From positions 6,543 to 70,542 of the forward strand of contig JBEKEK010000021.1 of NCBI GenBank assembly GCA_050013875.1: 64,000 nucleotides of DNA. The letters run 5' to 3'. Of this stretch, positions 34,131 through 42,476 are shown one piece after another. Each line of letters starts with the position of its first letter. Position 1 is the first letter of the stretch. The DNA is from Trebonia sp050013875. Its GTDB lineage: Bacteria > Actinomycetota > Actinomycetes > Streptosporangiales > Streptosporangiaceae. The notes below the pieces were generated by a model. That model saw only the letters and a list, made by a program, of their open reading frames with translations. It was not told the origin of the DNA and searched no databases. A program made the position numbers and the translations under genes.

Positions 34131-34173
34131 CCGCCGCTAGCCGCCGCTAGCCGCCGCTAGCCGCCGCTAGCCG
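34113..34173. repeat. CTAG-containing decamer tandem repeat supplying stops to two convergent genes
   Basis: Five perfect copies of CCGCCGCTAG at 34121-34170, with a partial copy before and a few bases after, give six CTAG tetramers ten bases apart. CTAG reads TAG on both strands, and a ten-base period places stops in every frame. The plus-strand DUF1707 gene stops in the second CTAG and cobL in the last. Confidence 0.95.
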
Positions 34174-35381
34174 GGCGCGGCAGGCGCCCGGCGCACCGAC
34201 CACTGCACGACCGGCAGCGCCGGGCGCCAGGCGGTGTAGCCGCCAAGGCCGCCCGCCCGCTCAACGGCGATCCTGGTCAGGCTGCCGCCAAGCTCGCGCT
34301 GCCAGCCCGCCAGGGCGACCTCGCCCTCGATGGTGACCGCGTTGGCCACCAGCCGGCCGCCCGCGTCAAGCGCCTCCCAGCACGCCAGCACCACGCCCTC
34401 GGCGGTGACACCGCCGCCGATGAACACCGCGTCCGGCCGGGGCAGCCCCGCCAGCGCGCCCGGGGCCGACCCGGGCACCACCACCAGACCGGGCACGCCA
34501 AGCGCGGCCGCGTTGCGGGTGATCCGGTCGCGGCGGTCGGGGCGCGGCTCGACCGCGATCGCCCGGCTGGCCGGATGGGTCCGCATCCACTCGATGCCGA
34601 TGCTGCCCGAGCCGGCTCCCACGTCCCACAGCAGCTGGCCGGGGACCGGGGCGAGGGCGGCAAGCGCCAGCGCGCGGATCTCCCGCTTGGTGATCTGGCC
34701 GTCCTCCTCGAACGCGTCTTCCGGCAGGCCAGGGGTGCGGGGCAGGGGCGCGGCAGCCGGGTCGAGCCGGCATTCGATCGCGACGATCGCCAGCCGGCTG
34801 TGCGGCCGCCCGTTGGCCGGGGCGACCGCCTCGGCCGGGCCGCCGAGGTCCGCCAGCACCGTGACCGGGCTGGTGCCGAAGCCACGCGCGGCAAGCAGCG
34901 CGCGCACGTCGGCCGCCGCCGTGGGCCCGGCCGTCAGCGCCAGCAACCGCCGTCCCGGCTGCAGCGCCGGGTGCAGCAGCTCGAGCGGGCGGCCGACCAG
35001 GCTCACCACGTCAACGTCGTCAAGCGGCCAGCCCAGCCGGGCCGCGGCCAGCGACACCGACGACGGGTGCGGCAGCACGCTCACGCGTTCGGCGCCGAGG
35101 AGGCGGACCAGGGTCGACCCGATGCCGTAGAACATCGGGTCGCCGCTCGCCAGCACCACCAGGCCAGCCCCGGCGTGCGCGGCGACCAGTTCGGTCAGCC
35201 CCGGCAGCAGCGGGCTCGGCAGCGGTATCTGCCGGGCGGCCACAGAACCGGGCAGCAGCGCGAGCTGCCGGGGGCCGCCGACGACCACGCCGGCCTGCTC
35301 GATCGCCGCCCGGGAACGCGGGGACAGCCCGGCCCACCCGTCGGCCCCGATGCCGGTCACGGTCACGGACTGGGGGAGCAC
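34167..35381 (-). CDS. cobL: Precorrin-6Y C5,15-methyltransferase (decarboxylating) CobL
   Basis: 404 residues from GTG 35381 (VLPQSVTVTGIGADGW); longer in-frame starts run into the riboswitch of the divergent operon. The N-terminal half is the CbiE-type tetrapyrrole methylase (LVVLASGDPMFYGIGSTLVR, VLPHPSSVSLAAARLGWPLD) and the C-terminal half the CbiT-type Rossmann methyltransferase (LLWDVGAGSGSIGIEWMR, DAVFIGGGVTAEGVV, RLVANAVTIEGEVALAGW). CobL methylates C-5 and C-15 and decarboxylates the acetate at C-12, making precorrin-8X for CobH. The stop lies in the decamer repeat. Confidence 0.93.
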   Translation of the reverse strand: MLPQSVTVTGIGADGWAGLSPRSRAAIEQAGVVVGGPRQLALLPGSVAARQIPLPSPLLPGLTELVAAHAGAGLVVLASGDPMFYGIGSTLVRLLGAERVSVLPHPSSVSLAAARLGWPLDDVDVVSLVGRPLELLHPALQPGRRLLALTAGPTAAADVRALLAARGFGTSPVTVLADLGGPAEAVAPANGRPHSRLAIVAIECRLDPAAAPLPRTPGLPEDAFEEDGQITKREIRALALAALAPVPGQLLWDVGAGSGSIGIEWMRTHPASRAIAVEPRPDRRDRITRNAAALGVPGLVVVPGSAPGALAGLPRPDAVFIGGGVTAEGVVLACWEALDAGGRLVANAVTIEGEVALAGWQRELGGSLTRIAVERAGGLGGYTAWRPALPVVQWSVRRAPAAPG

Positions 35382-35404
35382 GCCGTCCAGTCTGCCCCAA
35401 GGCT

Positions 35405-35510
35405 GTGAGACGATTGCGCAGAACGGCTGCTGAGGAACACCGGTGCGAGTCCGGGGCGGTCCCGCCACTGTGACCCGTCTGCCGACGGGAAGCCAGGGCT
35501 ATCGGCAGCC
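35405..35510 (+). promoter_or_regulatory. Cobalamin riboswitch upstream of the chelatase-cobO-cobB operon
   Basis: The leader contains CACCGGTGCGAGTCCGGGGC, GGTCCCGCCACTGTGACCCG and GACGGGAAGCCAGGGCTAT, a textbook cobalamin riboswitch core. About 70 bases with further GC-rich hairpins separate it from the first gene. It should repress the operon when adenosylcobalamin is abundant. Confidence 0.93.
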
Positions 35511-35579
35511 GTGCCGCCGGGCCTGCCGTCCGGTGGTCGTCGCTGTCGGCGGGCGCGGATACCCGCCGGGTGAAGGGCT

Positions 35580-37655
35580 GTGGGTGTGACCCAGTTTCCG
35601 TTCAGCGCCGTCGTCGCGATGGACGACATGCGCTTGGCGCTCATTCTCAACGCGATCTCGCCGGCGATCGGCGGCGTGCTGGTCCGGGGCGAGAAGGGCA
35701 CCGCCAAATCGACGGCGGTGCGCGCGCTGACCGCCGTGCTGCCGCCGGCCGAGGTCATCGCGGGCTGCCGGTTCTCCTGCTCGCCGACGGCACCCGACCC
35801 CGACTGCCCCGACGGGCCGCACCCGGCCGGGGCGGCGGCCGAGCTGCGCCCGGCCCGGCTGGTGGAGCTGCCGGTCGGCGCGACCGAGGACCGGCTCACC
35901 GGCTCGCTCGACGTCGGCCGCGCCCTGACCGAGGGCGTCACCTCGTTCCAGCCGGGGCTGCTGGCCGCCGCGCACCGCGGCGTGCTCTACGTGGACGAGG
36001 TCAACCTGCTGCACGACCACCTGGTCGACCTGCTGCTCGACGCGGCCGCGCTTGGCACCAGCTACGTGGAGCGGGACGGGGTGTCGGTTCGCCACGCGGC
36101 CCGGTTCCTGCTGGTCGGCACGATGAACCCGGAAGAGGGCGAGCTGCGGCCGCAGCTGCTCGACCGGTTCGGCCTCACCGCGGCGGCGGCCGCCCCGCGT
36201 GACCCCGCGACCAGGGCCGAGGTGGTGCGCAGGCGGCTGGGCTTCGACGCCGACCCGGCGGCGTTCACCGCGCGGTTCGCTGCCAGTGAGGCTGAGCTGG
36301 CCGCCTCCATCGCCGCCGCCCGGGCCCGGCTGCCCGCGGTCGTCCTCGGCGACGCCGAGCTCGAGCGGATCGCCGGGGTATGCGCCAGCTTCGACGTGGA
36401 CGGCCTGCGGGCCGACATCGTGATCGCCAGGACCGCCGCCGCGCACGCGGCCTGGGCGGGCCGGAGGGCGGTGAACCGCGAGGACATCCGCGTCGCGGCC
36501 CTGCTGGCGCTGCCGCACCGGCGCCGCCGCAACCCGTTCGATGCCCCCGGCCTGGACGAGAAGCAGCTCGACGATGCGCTCGGCGACGACCCAGGGCCCG
36601 ATGACGAGCCCGATGACGAGCCCGATGACGAGCCCGATCCGCGGCCCCCCGGCCAGGGACCAGGGGACGGCGGAGGCGGCGGGCCCGATGGAGCCCCGCC
36701 CGCCGGGCCCGCCGAGCCAGCCGACGGCCCGGCACCCGGGGACTCGGCCGGCGACCAGGAGCAGGCGCCGGTCCGCGGCGGGAGACGGGAGTCGGTCGCG
36801 CCGAGCGGCGCGACCTTCCGCGCGCGGCGGCTCGAGGTACCGGGCAAGGGACGCGGCGCGGCGGGCAGGCGGTCGCGCGCCTACACCGACACCGGCGCCA
36901 CCGTCGGCGTCCGCCAGCGCCGTCAGGAGGTGCGTGACCTGCACGTGAACGCGACCCTGATCGCGAGCGCCCCGCATCAGCTCGGCCGCGGCCGGACGGG
37001 ACCCGGGCTGATCCTGCAGAGCGGTGACCTGCGCGAGCGCCGCCGGGAGGGCCGTGAGTCCAACCTGGTGCTGTTCGTGGTGGACGCGAGCGGGTCGATG
37101 GCCGCCAGCCGGCGGATGGAGGCGGTCAAGGGCGCCGTGCTCTCGCTGCTGCTTGACGCCTACCAGCGGCGCGACAAGGTCGGCCTGGTCTCCTTCCGCG
37201 GCACCGGGGCCGAATTGCTGCTGCCGCCCACCTCGTCGGCCGACGCGGCCGCGCGACGGCTTGAGACCATGCCCACCGGCGGGCGGACCCCGCTGGCGGC
37301 GGGGCTGACCGAGGCCTATGCGACGCTCCGGCGGGAGAAGCTCCGTGACCCCTTGCGCCGGCCGCTGCTCGTGGTGGTTACCGACGGGCGCCACAACGCC
37401 GGCGGCGAGCCGGCCCCGGCGGCGGCCCTGCTCCGCCGGGACGGCGTCGCCGCCGTCGTCGTCGACTGCGAGTCCGGTCCCGTCCGGCTCGGCCTGGCCG
37501 GCGGCCTCGCCAACGCGCTCGGCGCCGACTGCGTGGACGTGGCCGGCCTGTCCGCGGCCGGGTCAGGAAGCGGGCCGCCCGGCCGCCGGCCAGGCGGCGA
37601 ACTGTCCGCGGGCGGCCTCGCCGCTTCCGTCCGCGCCTACCGGGAGGTGGCCTAG
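35580..37655 (+). CDS. ChlI-ChlD-type AAA+/VWA subunit, probable cobaltochelatase partner of CobN
   Basis: 691 residues (GTG 35580, or GTG 35586). The N-terminal half is a ChlI/BchI AAA+ module: Walker A RGEKGTAKSTAVRAL, Walker B GVLYVDEVNLLHDH, sensor LLVGTMNPEEGELRPQLLDR. A long Asp/Pro/Gly linker includes a 12-nt repeat giving DEPDDEPDDEPD. The C-terminal VWA domain has the MIDAS motif VVDASGSMAASRR and TDGRHNAGG. Together they resemble the fused magnesium-chelatase I/D subunit that many actinobacteria pair with CobN instead of CobS/CobT. ATP hydrolysis would drive cobalt insertion. The context (riboswitch, cobO and cobB behind) makes cobalt far more likely than magnesium. Confidence 0.88.
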   Translation: MGVTQFPFSAVVAMDDMRLALILNAISPAIGGVLVRGEKGTAKSTAVRALTAVLPPAEVIAGCRFSCSPTAPDPDCPDGPHPAGAAAELRPARLVELPVGATEDRLTGSLDVGRALTEGVTSFQPGLLAAAHRGVLYVDEVNLLHDHLVDLLLDAAALGTSYVERDGVSVRHAARFLLVGTMNPEEGELRPQLLDRFGLTAAAAAPRDPATRAEVVRRRLGFDADPAAFTARFAASEAELAASIAAARARLPAVVLGDAELERIAGVCASFDVDGLRADIVIARTAAAHAAWAGRRAVNREDIRVAALLALPHRRRRNPFDAPGLDEKQLDDALGDDPGPDDEPDDEPDDEPDPRPPGQGPGDGGGGGPDGAPPAGPAEPADGPAPGDSAGDQEQAPVRGGRRESVAPSGATFRARRLEVPGKGRGAAGRRSRAYTDTGATVGVRQRRQEVRDLHVNATLIASAPHQLGRGRTGPGLILQSGDLRERRREGRESNLVLFVVDASGSMAASRRMEAVKGAVLSLLLDAYQRRDKVGLVSFRGTGAELLLPPTSSADAAARRLETMPTGGRTPLAAGLTEAYATLRREKLRDPLRRPLLVVVTDGRHNAGGEPAPAAALLRRDGVAAVVVDCESGPVRLGLAGGLANALGADCVDVAGLSAAGSGSGPPGRRPGGELSAGGLAASVRAYREVA

Positions 37656-37657
37656 CC

Positions 37658-38269
37658 ATGCCGCAGGGAGTACCGGAGACCGTCCCCGACGACGGCCTGA
37701 CCACCAGGCAGCGGCGGAACCGGCCGCTGCTCATCGTGCATACCGGGGCGATGAAGGGGAAGTCGACGGCCGCGTTCGGCCTGGCGCTGCGCGGCTGGAA
37801 CCAGGGCTGGGGGATCGGCGTCTACCAGTTCGTCAAGAGCGCCAAGTGGCGGGTGGGCGAAGAGGCCGCCTTCCGCGCGCTCGGCCGCCTGCACACCGAG
37901 ACCGGTGAGGGCGGCGAGGTCGCCTGGCACAAGATGGGCGAGGGCTGGTCGTGGATCCAGCGCGGCGATCCCGAGGATCACGCGGCCAACGCCCGCGAGG
38001 GCTGGGCGCAGATCAAACGCGACCTGGCCGCTGAGCGGTTCGGCCTCTACGTGCTCGACGAGTTCACCTACCCGATGAAGTGGGGCTGGGTCGACGTCGC
38101 CGACGTCGTCGGGACGCTGACCGCGCGCCCCGGGCACCAGCACGTGGTGATCACCGGCCGGGACGCGCACCCCGACCTGATCGCGGCGGCCGACCTCGTC
38201 ACCGAGATGACGAAGATCAAGCACCCGATGGACGCCGGCCAGAAGGGCCAGCGCGGCATCGAATGGTGA
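37658..38269 (+). CDS. cobO: Cob(I)yrinic acid a,c-diamide adenosyltransferase CobO
   Basis: 203 residues of the BtuR/CobA(Salmonella)/CobO family. It transfers the 5'-deoxyadenosyl group of ATP to Co(I) of the corrin. The P-loop variant is HTGAMKGKSTAAFGLALRGW; YQFVKSAKWRVGEE, VAWHKMGEGWSWIQ, YVLDEFTYPMKWGW and the C-terminal TEMTKIKHPMDAGQKGQRGI are family hallmarks. ATG 2 bases after the chelatase stop, and a 7-base overlap with cobB, show tight coupling in one operon. Cytoplasmic. Confidence 0.95.
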   Translation: MPQGVPETVPDDGLTTRQRRNRPLLIVHTGAMKGKSTAAFGLALRGWNQGWGIGVYQFVKSAKWRVGEEAAFRALGRLHTETGEGGEVAWHKMGEGWSWIQRGDPEDHAANAREGWAQIKRDLAAERFGLYVLDEFTYPMKWGWVDVADVVGTLTARPGHQHVVITGRDAHPDLIAAADLVTEMTKIKHPMDAGQKGQRGIEW

Positions 38270-39762
38270 CGTCCGCCGCCCCCTGGAACACGGCCGCCCT
38301 GAACGTGCCGCGGCTGGTCATCGCGGCGCCCGGCAGCGGCCAGGGCAAGACCTCGGTCGCCACCGGGCTGCTCGGCGCGCTGCGGCGGCGCGGCCTGACG
38401 GTCTCCCCGCACAAGGTCGGCCCCGACTACATCGACCCCGGCTACCACGCGCTGGCGGCCGGGCGCCCCGGCCGCAACCTCGACCCCTGGCTGGTCGGCG
38501 GGGAACGGATCGCGGCGATGTTCGCCCACGGCGCCAGCACCCCCACGGTCGCCGATATCGCGGTCATCGAGGGCGTGATGGGCCTGTTCGACGGGGCCGG
38601 CCACCACGCGTCGCCAGAACCGGACGACTTCGCCTCCACCGCGCACGTCGCGCGGCTGCTGCGCGCGCCGGTGGTGCTGGTGGTCGACGCGTCCGGCGTC
38701 AGCTCGTCGGTCGCCGCCCTGCTGCACGGCTTCGCCACCTTCGACCCCGCCACCCGCATCGGCGGCGTGATCTTCAACCAGGTCGGCTCGGACTACCACG
38801 CGCACCTGCTCGCCGGCGCCGCCGGGCGCGCGGGCGTGCCCGTCCTCGGCGCGCTCCGCCGCCTGGACGCACTCGCCGTCCCGTCCAGGCACCTCGGCCT
38901 GATCCCCGCCGCCGAGCATGGCAGCGACGCCCTGGCCGTGGTCGACGCGCTCAGCGCGGCCGTCACCGCCAGCGTGGACCTGGACGCCGTGCTCCGGCTC
39001 GCCCGCACCGCGGGCCCGCTGCCCGTCACGGGGACCCAGGAGATTCAAGACCCTTCGATTGAACGGACCGTTGCTTCGCGTTCCCCGGTCACGATCGCCG
39101 TGGCGGGCGGGCCCGCCTTCACCTTCGGCTACGCCGAGCACCCCGAGCTGCTCGCCGCCGCGGGTGCCGAAGTGGCCGTCTTCGACCCCCTCCGCGACGA
39201 GAAACTCCCGGCAGGCACGGCCGGGCTGGTCATCGGGGGCGGCTTCCCCGAGGTCCACGCCGCCCAGCTGTCGGCCAACGCGGCCCTCCGGTCGCAAGTC
39301 GCGGCGCTGGCCAAGGCGGGCGCGCCGGTCCTGGCCGAATGCGCCGGGCTGCTCTACCTGGCGCGGTCACTCGACGGCCAGCCGATGTGCGGGGTCCTCG
39401 GTATCGACGCCGAGATGACAGCCAGGCTGACCCTCGGCTACCGGGACGCGGTCGCCGTCACCGATTCCGCCCTCGCCCCGGTCGGCACCCGCGCCCACGG
39501 CCACGAGTTCCACCGCACGGCCATCCGCGCCCCCGCCGCCGCCGCAAGCACCCGCCCCGGCGCTACCTTGACTGGCGCCGCCGCGGCCGCCGGGCCGAAC
39601 GCGTGGCGATGGAAGGACCGCGGCGGAGTCGTCGCGGAAGGCTTCGTCCAGTGCGGAGTGCACGCGTCCTACCTCCACACGCATTGGAACGGCCTGCCCG
39701 GCGCCGCCGACCGCATCGTCGCCGCGGCCCGCGCGCACCGGGCAGCGCGCGTCGATAGCTAA
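38263..39762 (+). CDS. cobB: Hydrogenobyrinic/cobyrinic acid a,c-diamide synthase CobB, with an in-frame repeat insertion
   Basis: 499 residues. The N-terminal ATP-binding domain has APGSGQGKTSVATGL and VGPDYIDPGYHALAAGRPGR; the C-terminal class I glutamine amidotransferase-like domain has GFPEVHAAQL and the nucleophile APVLAECAGLLYLARS. CobB amidates the a and c side chains using glutamine and ATP. ATG 38263 is within the end of cobO. Between the domains, at 39045-39101, the gene carries the 57-nt dispersed repeat, coding for QDPSIERTVASRS, in frame and in the interdomain linker, where it probably does little harm. Last gene of the riboswitch operon. Confidence 0.93.
   Translation: MVTSAAPWNTAALNVPRLVIAAPGSGQGKTSVATGLLGALRRRGLTVSPHKVGPDYIDPGYHALAAGRPGRNLDPWLVGGERIAAMFAHGASTPTVADIAVIEGVMGLFDGAGHHASPEPDDFASTAHVARLLRAPVVLVVDASGVSSSVAALLHGFATFDPATRIGGVIFNQVGSDYHAHLLAGAAGRAGVPVLGALRRLDALAVPSRHLGLIPAAEHGSDALAVVDALSAAVTASVDLDAVLRLARTAGPLPVTGTQEIQDPSIERTVASRSPVTIAVAGGPAFTFGYAEHPELLAAAGAEVAVFDPLRDEKLPAGTAGLVIGGGFPEVHAAQLSANAALRSQVAALAKAGAPVLAECAGLLYLARSLDGQPMCGVLGIDAEMTARLTLGYRDAVAVTDSALAPVGTRAHGHEFHRTAIRAPAAAASTRPGATLTGAAAAAGPNAWRWKDRGGVVAEGFVQCGVHASYLHTHWNGLPGAADRIVAAARAHRAARVDS
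39045..39101. repeat. Copy 2 of the 57-nt dispersed repeat, inside cobB
   Basis: Matches 6671-6727 in the same orientation at 51 of 57 positions. A length of 57 is a multiple of three, so the insertion keeps the cobB frame open. Confidence 0.75.
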
Positions 39763-40108
39763 CGCCATCCCCGAATGGTAGTTCTGCAAATCCGTCGGCT
39801 CAGCCTCAATGCCAGGAATTTAAGCCTGTTATGACGCGAGAACTTGAGGTTAACGACGATGTACTTTCCCCCGGGTCCTTTCCCCTGGGTCTTAAATGCC
39901 CCGGTCCCGCCCCGCGATGGTCACGATCATCTGTCCCCCCAGTAGCTGACACTTTCCCCAGGGACCGCGCCTTTAAGATCGGCTTCACGGCATCAACGTC
40001 ACTGGAGGTGCCGACGGTGCCGCGAGCCGGCAATTGCCTTGCTAAGCGAGCCGGCAGGCCGGCCCTGACGACGTATGCTGTCTTTGAACGCCAGAGCGGG
40101 GAGGTTCA
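39763..40108. other. Intergenic region after cobB
   Basis: 346 bases with no convincing gene. It is of mixed composition, with C-runs (TTTCCCCTGGG) and AT-richer patches (GAATTTAAGCCTG). The end carries GGGGAGG, the ribosome-binding site of the next gene, so the promoter for that gene is presumably here. Confidence 0.5.
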
Positions 40109-40951
40109 TTGACGGCCAGCAGTGCGCGTACCCGAAGGCCCGCAATGGAGGGCGCGCGCTGGCATCGGATGAACAGGCGGCGCCGCGTCGCTGTGGTGAT
40201 CGGGGCCTGCGCGGCCGCCGCCATCATTGCCGCTGGGGCCTTCTCCCTTGCCTCGCTGTCCGGCCGGCCACTGCTTTCCGATGAGTTCAGCCAGCCGGAT
40301 GGGCTGATCACCAACGAGTTCGCCTACTACAATCCGCATAGTGCGGCGGCACGGATGTCGCCCGTCTGGATTGCCACCAGCGGGTCGCTGTTCGCGCATG
40401 ATCACGCCGGCTGGACCGGCATTCCCGACGTCGGGACGCCCGGGCCCACGTCCTCGCCGGTCACCGATTCGTCGGTGTTCCGTGTGGTGACCGTACGGTC
40501 GGACTTTCAGAACGTCGCCGTCTCCTTCGGCCTTGACGTCCAGCGGTTCGCCCAGCCGCCGGCCGGCACCGACCTGAGCTGGCAGGGCGTGCACGTCTTC
40601 CTCCGTTACCAGAGCCCGTCGCTGCTGTACGTGGTCAGCGTGGACCGCAGGGACGGCCGGGTCGTGATCAAGAAGAAGGTGCCCGGCGGCCCGAGTAACG
40701 GCGGCACCTACTACACGCTGGGCACGGCCGACGAGCATGCCGTGTCCGGGCGGTGGGAGCAGGTCAAGGTCAGCGCTACCAACTCCGGGGCGAACGTCGT
40801 CCTTCGCGCCTGGCTGGACGGCGCGCTCGTGCTGACGGCGACCGACGACGGCATCGGGGACACCGCGCCGATCAGCCAGCCCGGCCGGGTCGGGCTGCGC
40901 GGAGATTACACGGAGTTCATGTTCCGGTCGTTCACCGTCACCAGCGCGTGA
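40109..40951 (+). CDS. Membrane-anchored concanavalin-like (laminin-G/DUF1080 type) surface protein
   Basis: 280 residues. Basic N-terminus (RMNRRRRVAVVIGAC) and one hydrophobic segment (ACAAAAIIAAGAFSLASL) form a signal anchor. The outer part is all-beta with LLSDEFSQPDGLITNEFAYY, VHVFLRYQSPSLLYVVSVDR, RWEQVKVSATNSGANVVLRA and PGRVGLRGDYTEFMFRSF, the pattern of carbohydrate-binding or lectin-like jelly rolls. TTG start at 40109 is backed by GGGGAGG. It is convergent with the polysaccharide operon at 40989-47261 and probably binds a surface glycan. No catalytic residues are recognised. Confidence 0.7.
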   Translation: MTASSARTRRPAMEGARWHRMNRRRRVAVVIGACAAAAIIAAGAFSLASLSGRPLLSDEFSQPDGLITNEFAYYNPHSAAARMSPVWIATSGSLFAHDHAGWTGIPDVGTPGPTSSPVTDSSVFRVVTVRSDFQNVAVSFGLDVQRFAQPPAGTDLSWQGVHVFLRYQSPSLLYVVSVDRRDGRVVIKKKVPGGPSNGGTYYTLGTADEHAVSGRWEQVKVSATNSGANVVLRAWLDGALVLTATDDGIGDTAPISQPGRVGLRGDYTEFMFRSFTVTSA

Positions 40952-40988
40952 CGGCCGGGCGGGGCCGGCCGCGCCGGGGTGAGCGCGG

Positions 40989-42476
40989 TCATCGTGGCGA
41001 CGTCGCGGTTACCTGGCCGAACGCGACCGTGGCAAGGTGGCCGAGGCTGGCCATGCCGAAGGCGATCACGCCGTCGCTTACCTGGGCGGCGAGGGACGTG
41101 CCGATGCCGACCGTGTCGGCGACGGCGAGCCGCGTCTCGCCCGGCCGCCCGGCCGGGGGCCGGACGCGGACCGACAGCGTGCTCGCGTCGAGGGTGATGG
41201 CGAGGTGCACGGTGCCGGCGCCCATGAGGGAGGGGGGCAGCTTCGTGCCCGGGGCCGCGGCCTGCCCGGCCGACGGCGGGGAAACGCGGAGCTTCCCGAT
41301 GCGGTGCCAGGTATCGCCGACCCGTTCCTTCACGCTCACGGTGCTCGCGCCCACGGCGATCTCGATCGCGCCGGCCTTGCTGGCGCGCAGTTCGACGAGG
41401 GCCGTGCTGCCGGCCTTGCCTGAGACGGTCAGGCTCAGCCGGTAACTGGTCCATCGCTTCCCGTTGGCGACGACGGTGCACAGGGCGAACGCCCGGGCCG
41501 TCACGGCGATGCCCTGGGCACCCACCGAGCACCGGCCGCCCGCCGCCCGCCAGGGCAGGCTGAGCACGTTGCGCGGCAGCGGCGCGGGAACGCCGCTGCG
41601 CAGCCGGACCGAGAGCGAGGCCGTGGTGTCGCCCGCGGTGACGTTCACCCGCGGCAGCGGGGCCCCGGCCGACCCGGCCGCCACGAAGCCGGCCGGCCCA
41701 CTGCCCGGGCGGTCGAACACCACGGGAAACAGGTGGTGCAGGGCCTGGTAGGTCGCGGCGGGCTCGGCCGCGCCCGCCTTGCTTAGATAGGCGAGCACCG
41801 GCCAGCCGAACGCCTGCACGGGCTGGCCGATGTCCGCGGCGAGCGTGGCGCTGGCCTGCGCGGCGGCCTGCGCGGCCTGGCCTGGGGCCTGCCAGCCCCC
41901 CGGCAGTTCCACGCCGACGTCCCAGCGGCCAGAGGCGGCCATGGTCGCCAGCTCATCGCGGGTGAGGAAATAGGAGGGGCTCTTAGTCGCCACGTTGCCC
42001 GGGTTGATCAGGACGACCGCGCTGAAACCGTAGCGCCGCAGGATCGGGTCGACGACGGTCCAGTCAGTGGACAGGCCGTCGTCGAACGTCAGCACCACCG
42101 GCCGCCCGGGCAGCCCTGCCCGGCCACCCGTGGCGAGCGCCCTGAGCTGACCGAGGGATACCGAGTGGTACCCGTACCGGCGCAAGATCGCCAGCTGCCT
42201 GGCGAACTCGGCCGGCGCGGTCACCAGGACGCCCTTCCTGCCCGACACGTCCCGCCAGGCGAGCACTGGCACGTCCGGAAGCCCGCTGGCGTACGGCACG
42301 AACATGGCCAGGTCGGCGCTGGTCAGGGTCACCCTCGGCGGCACGTCCTGCGGTGTCTCGTAGGGGAATGACTTGAGCACGAACGAGTAGGTCGCGCCGC
42401 CGAGAACAAGGAGGAACACGACGGAGATGAGCGCGGCGCGCGCCCATCTCCGCCACCGGCGCCGGCGCTCAGCCAC
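40989..42476 (-). CDS. Membrane-anchored NodB-type polysaccharide deacetylase-like protein lacking the His pair
   Basis: 495 residues. Basic start and one hydrophobic segment (ARAALISVVFLLVLGGATYS), then a NodB-like domain with GLPGRPVVLTFDDGLSTDWT (motif 1, catalytic and metal Asp kept). The second motif, normally H(S/T)xxH, reads DVGVELPGGWQ here, with no histidine, and the motif 3 region is FGWPVLAYLS. A C-terminal beta-rich part (about 300-495, LSLTVSGKAGSTALVELRAS) looks like a carbohydrate-binding module. GTG start overlaps the upstream gene by 8 bases. It is likely an inactive or altered deacetylase kept for glycan binding or assembly. Confidence 0.75.
   Translation of the reverse strand: MAERRRRWRRWARAALISVVFLLVLGGATYSFVLKSFPYETPQDVPPRVTLTSADLAMFVPYASGLPDVPVLAWRDVSGRKGVLVTAPAEFARQLAILRRYGYHSVSLGQLRALATGGRAGLPGRPVVLTFDDGLSTDWTVVDPILRRYGFSAVVLINPGNVATKSPSYFLTRDELATMAASGRWDVGVELPGGWQAPGQAAQAAAQASATLAADIGQPVQAFGWPVLAYLSKAGAAEPAATYQALHHLFPVVFDRPGSGPAGFVAAGSAGAPLPRVNVTAGDTTASLSVRLRSGVPAPLPRNVLSLPWRAAGGRCSVGAQGIAVTARAFALCTVVANGKRWTSYRLSLTVSGKAGSTALVELRASKAGAIEIAVGASTVSVKERVGDTWHRIGKLRVSPPSAGQAAAPGTKLPPSLMGAGTVHLAITLDASTLSVRVRPPAGRPGETRLAVADTVGIGTSLAAQVSDGVIAFGMASLGHLATVAFGQVTATSPR

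Noticed and set aside
34113..34173. Decamer array as a CRISPR
   Set aside because: Units are ten bases with no spacers and no cas genes are near.
36601..36642. GATGACGAGCCC repeats in the chelatase gene as a mobile or regulatory repeat
   Set aside because: They are in frame and code for an acidic linker (DEPD repeats) typical of this subunit, so they are best read as protein sequence.
35499..37394. 631-codon minus-strand open frame
   Set aside because: Antisense to the chelatase gene and the riboswitch leader; no recognisable protein.
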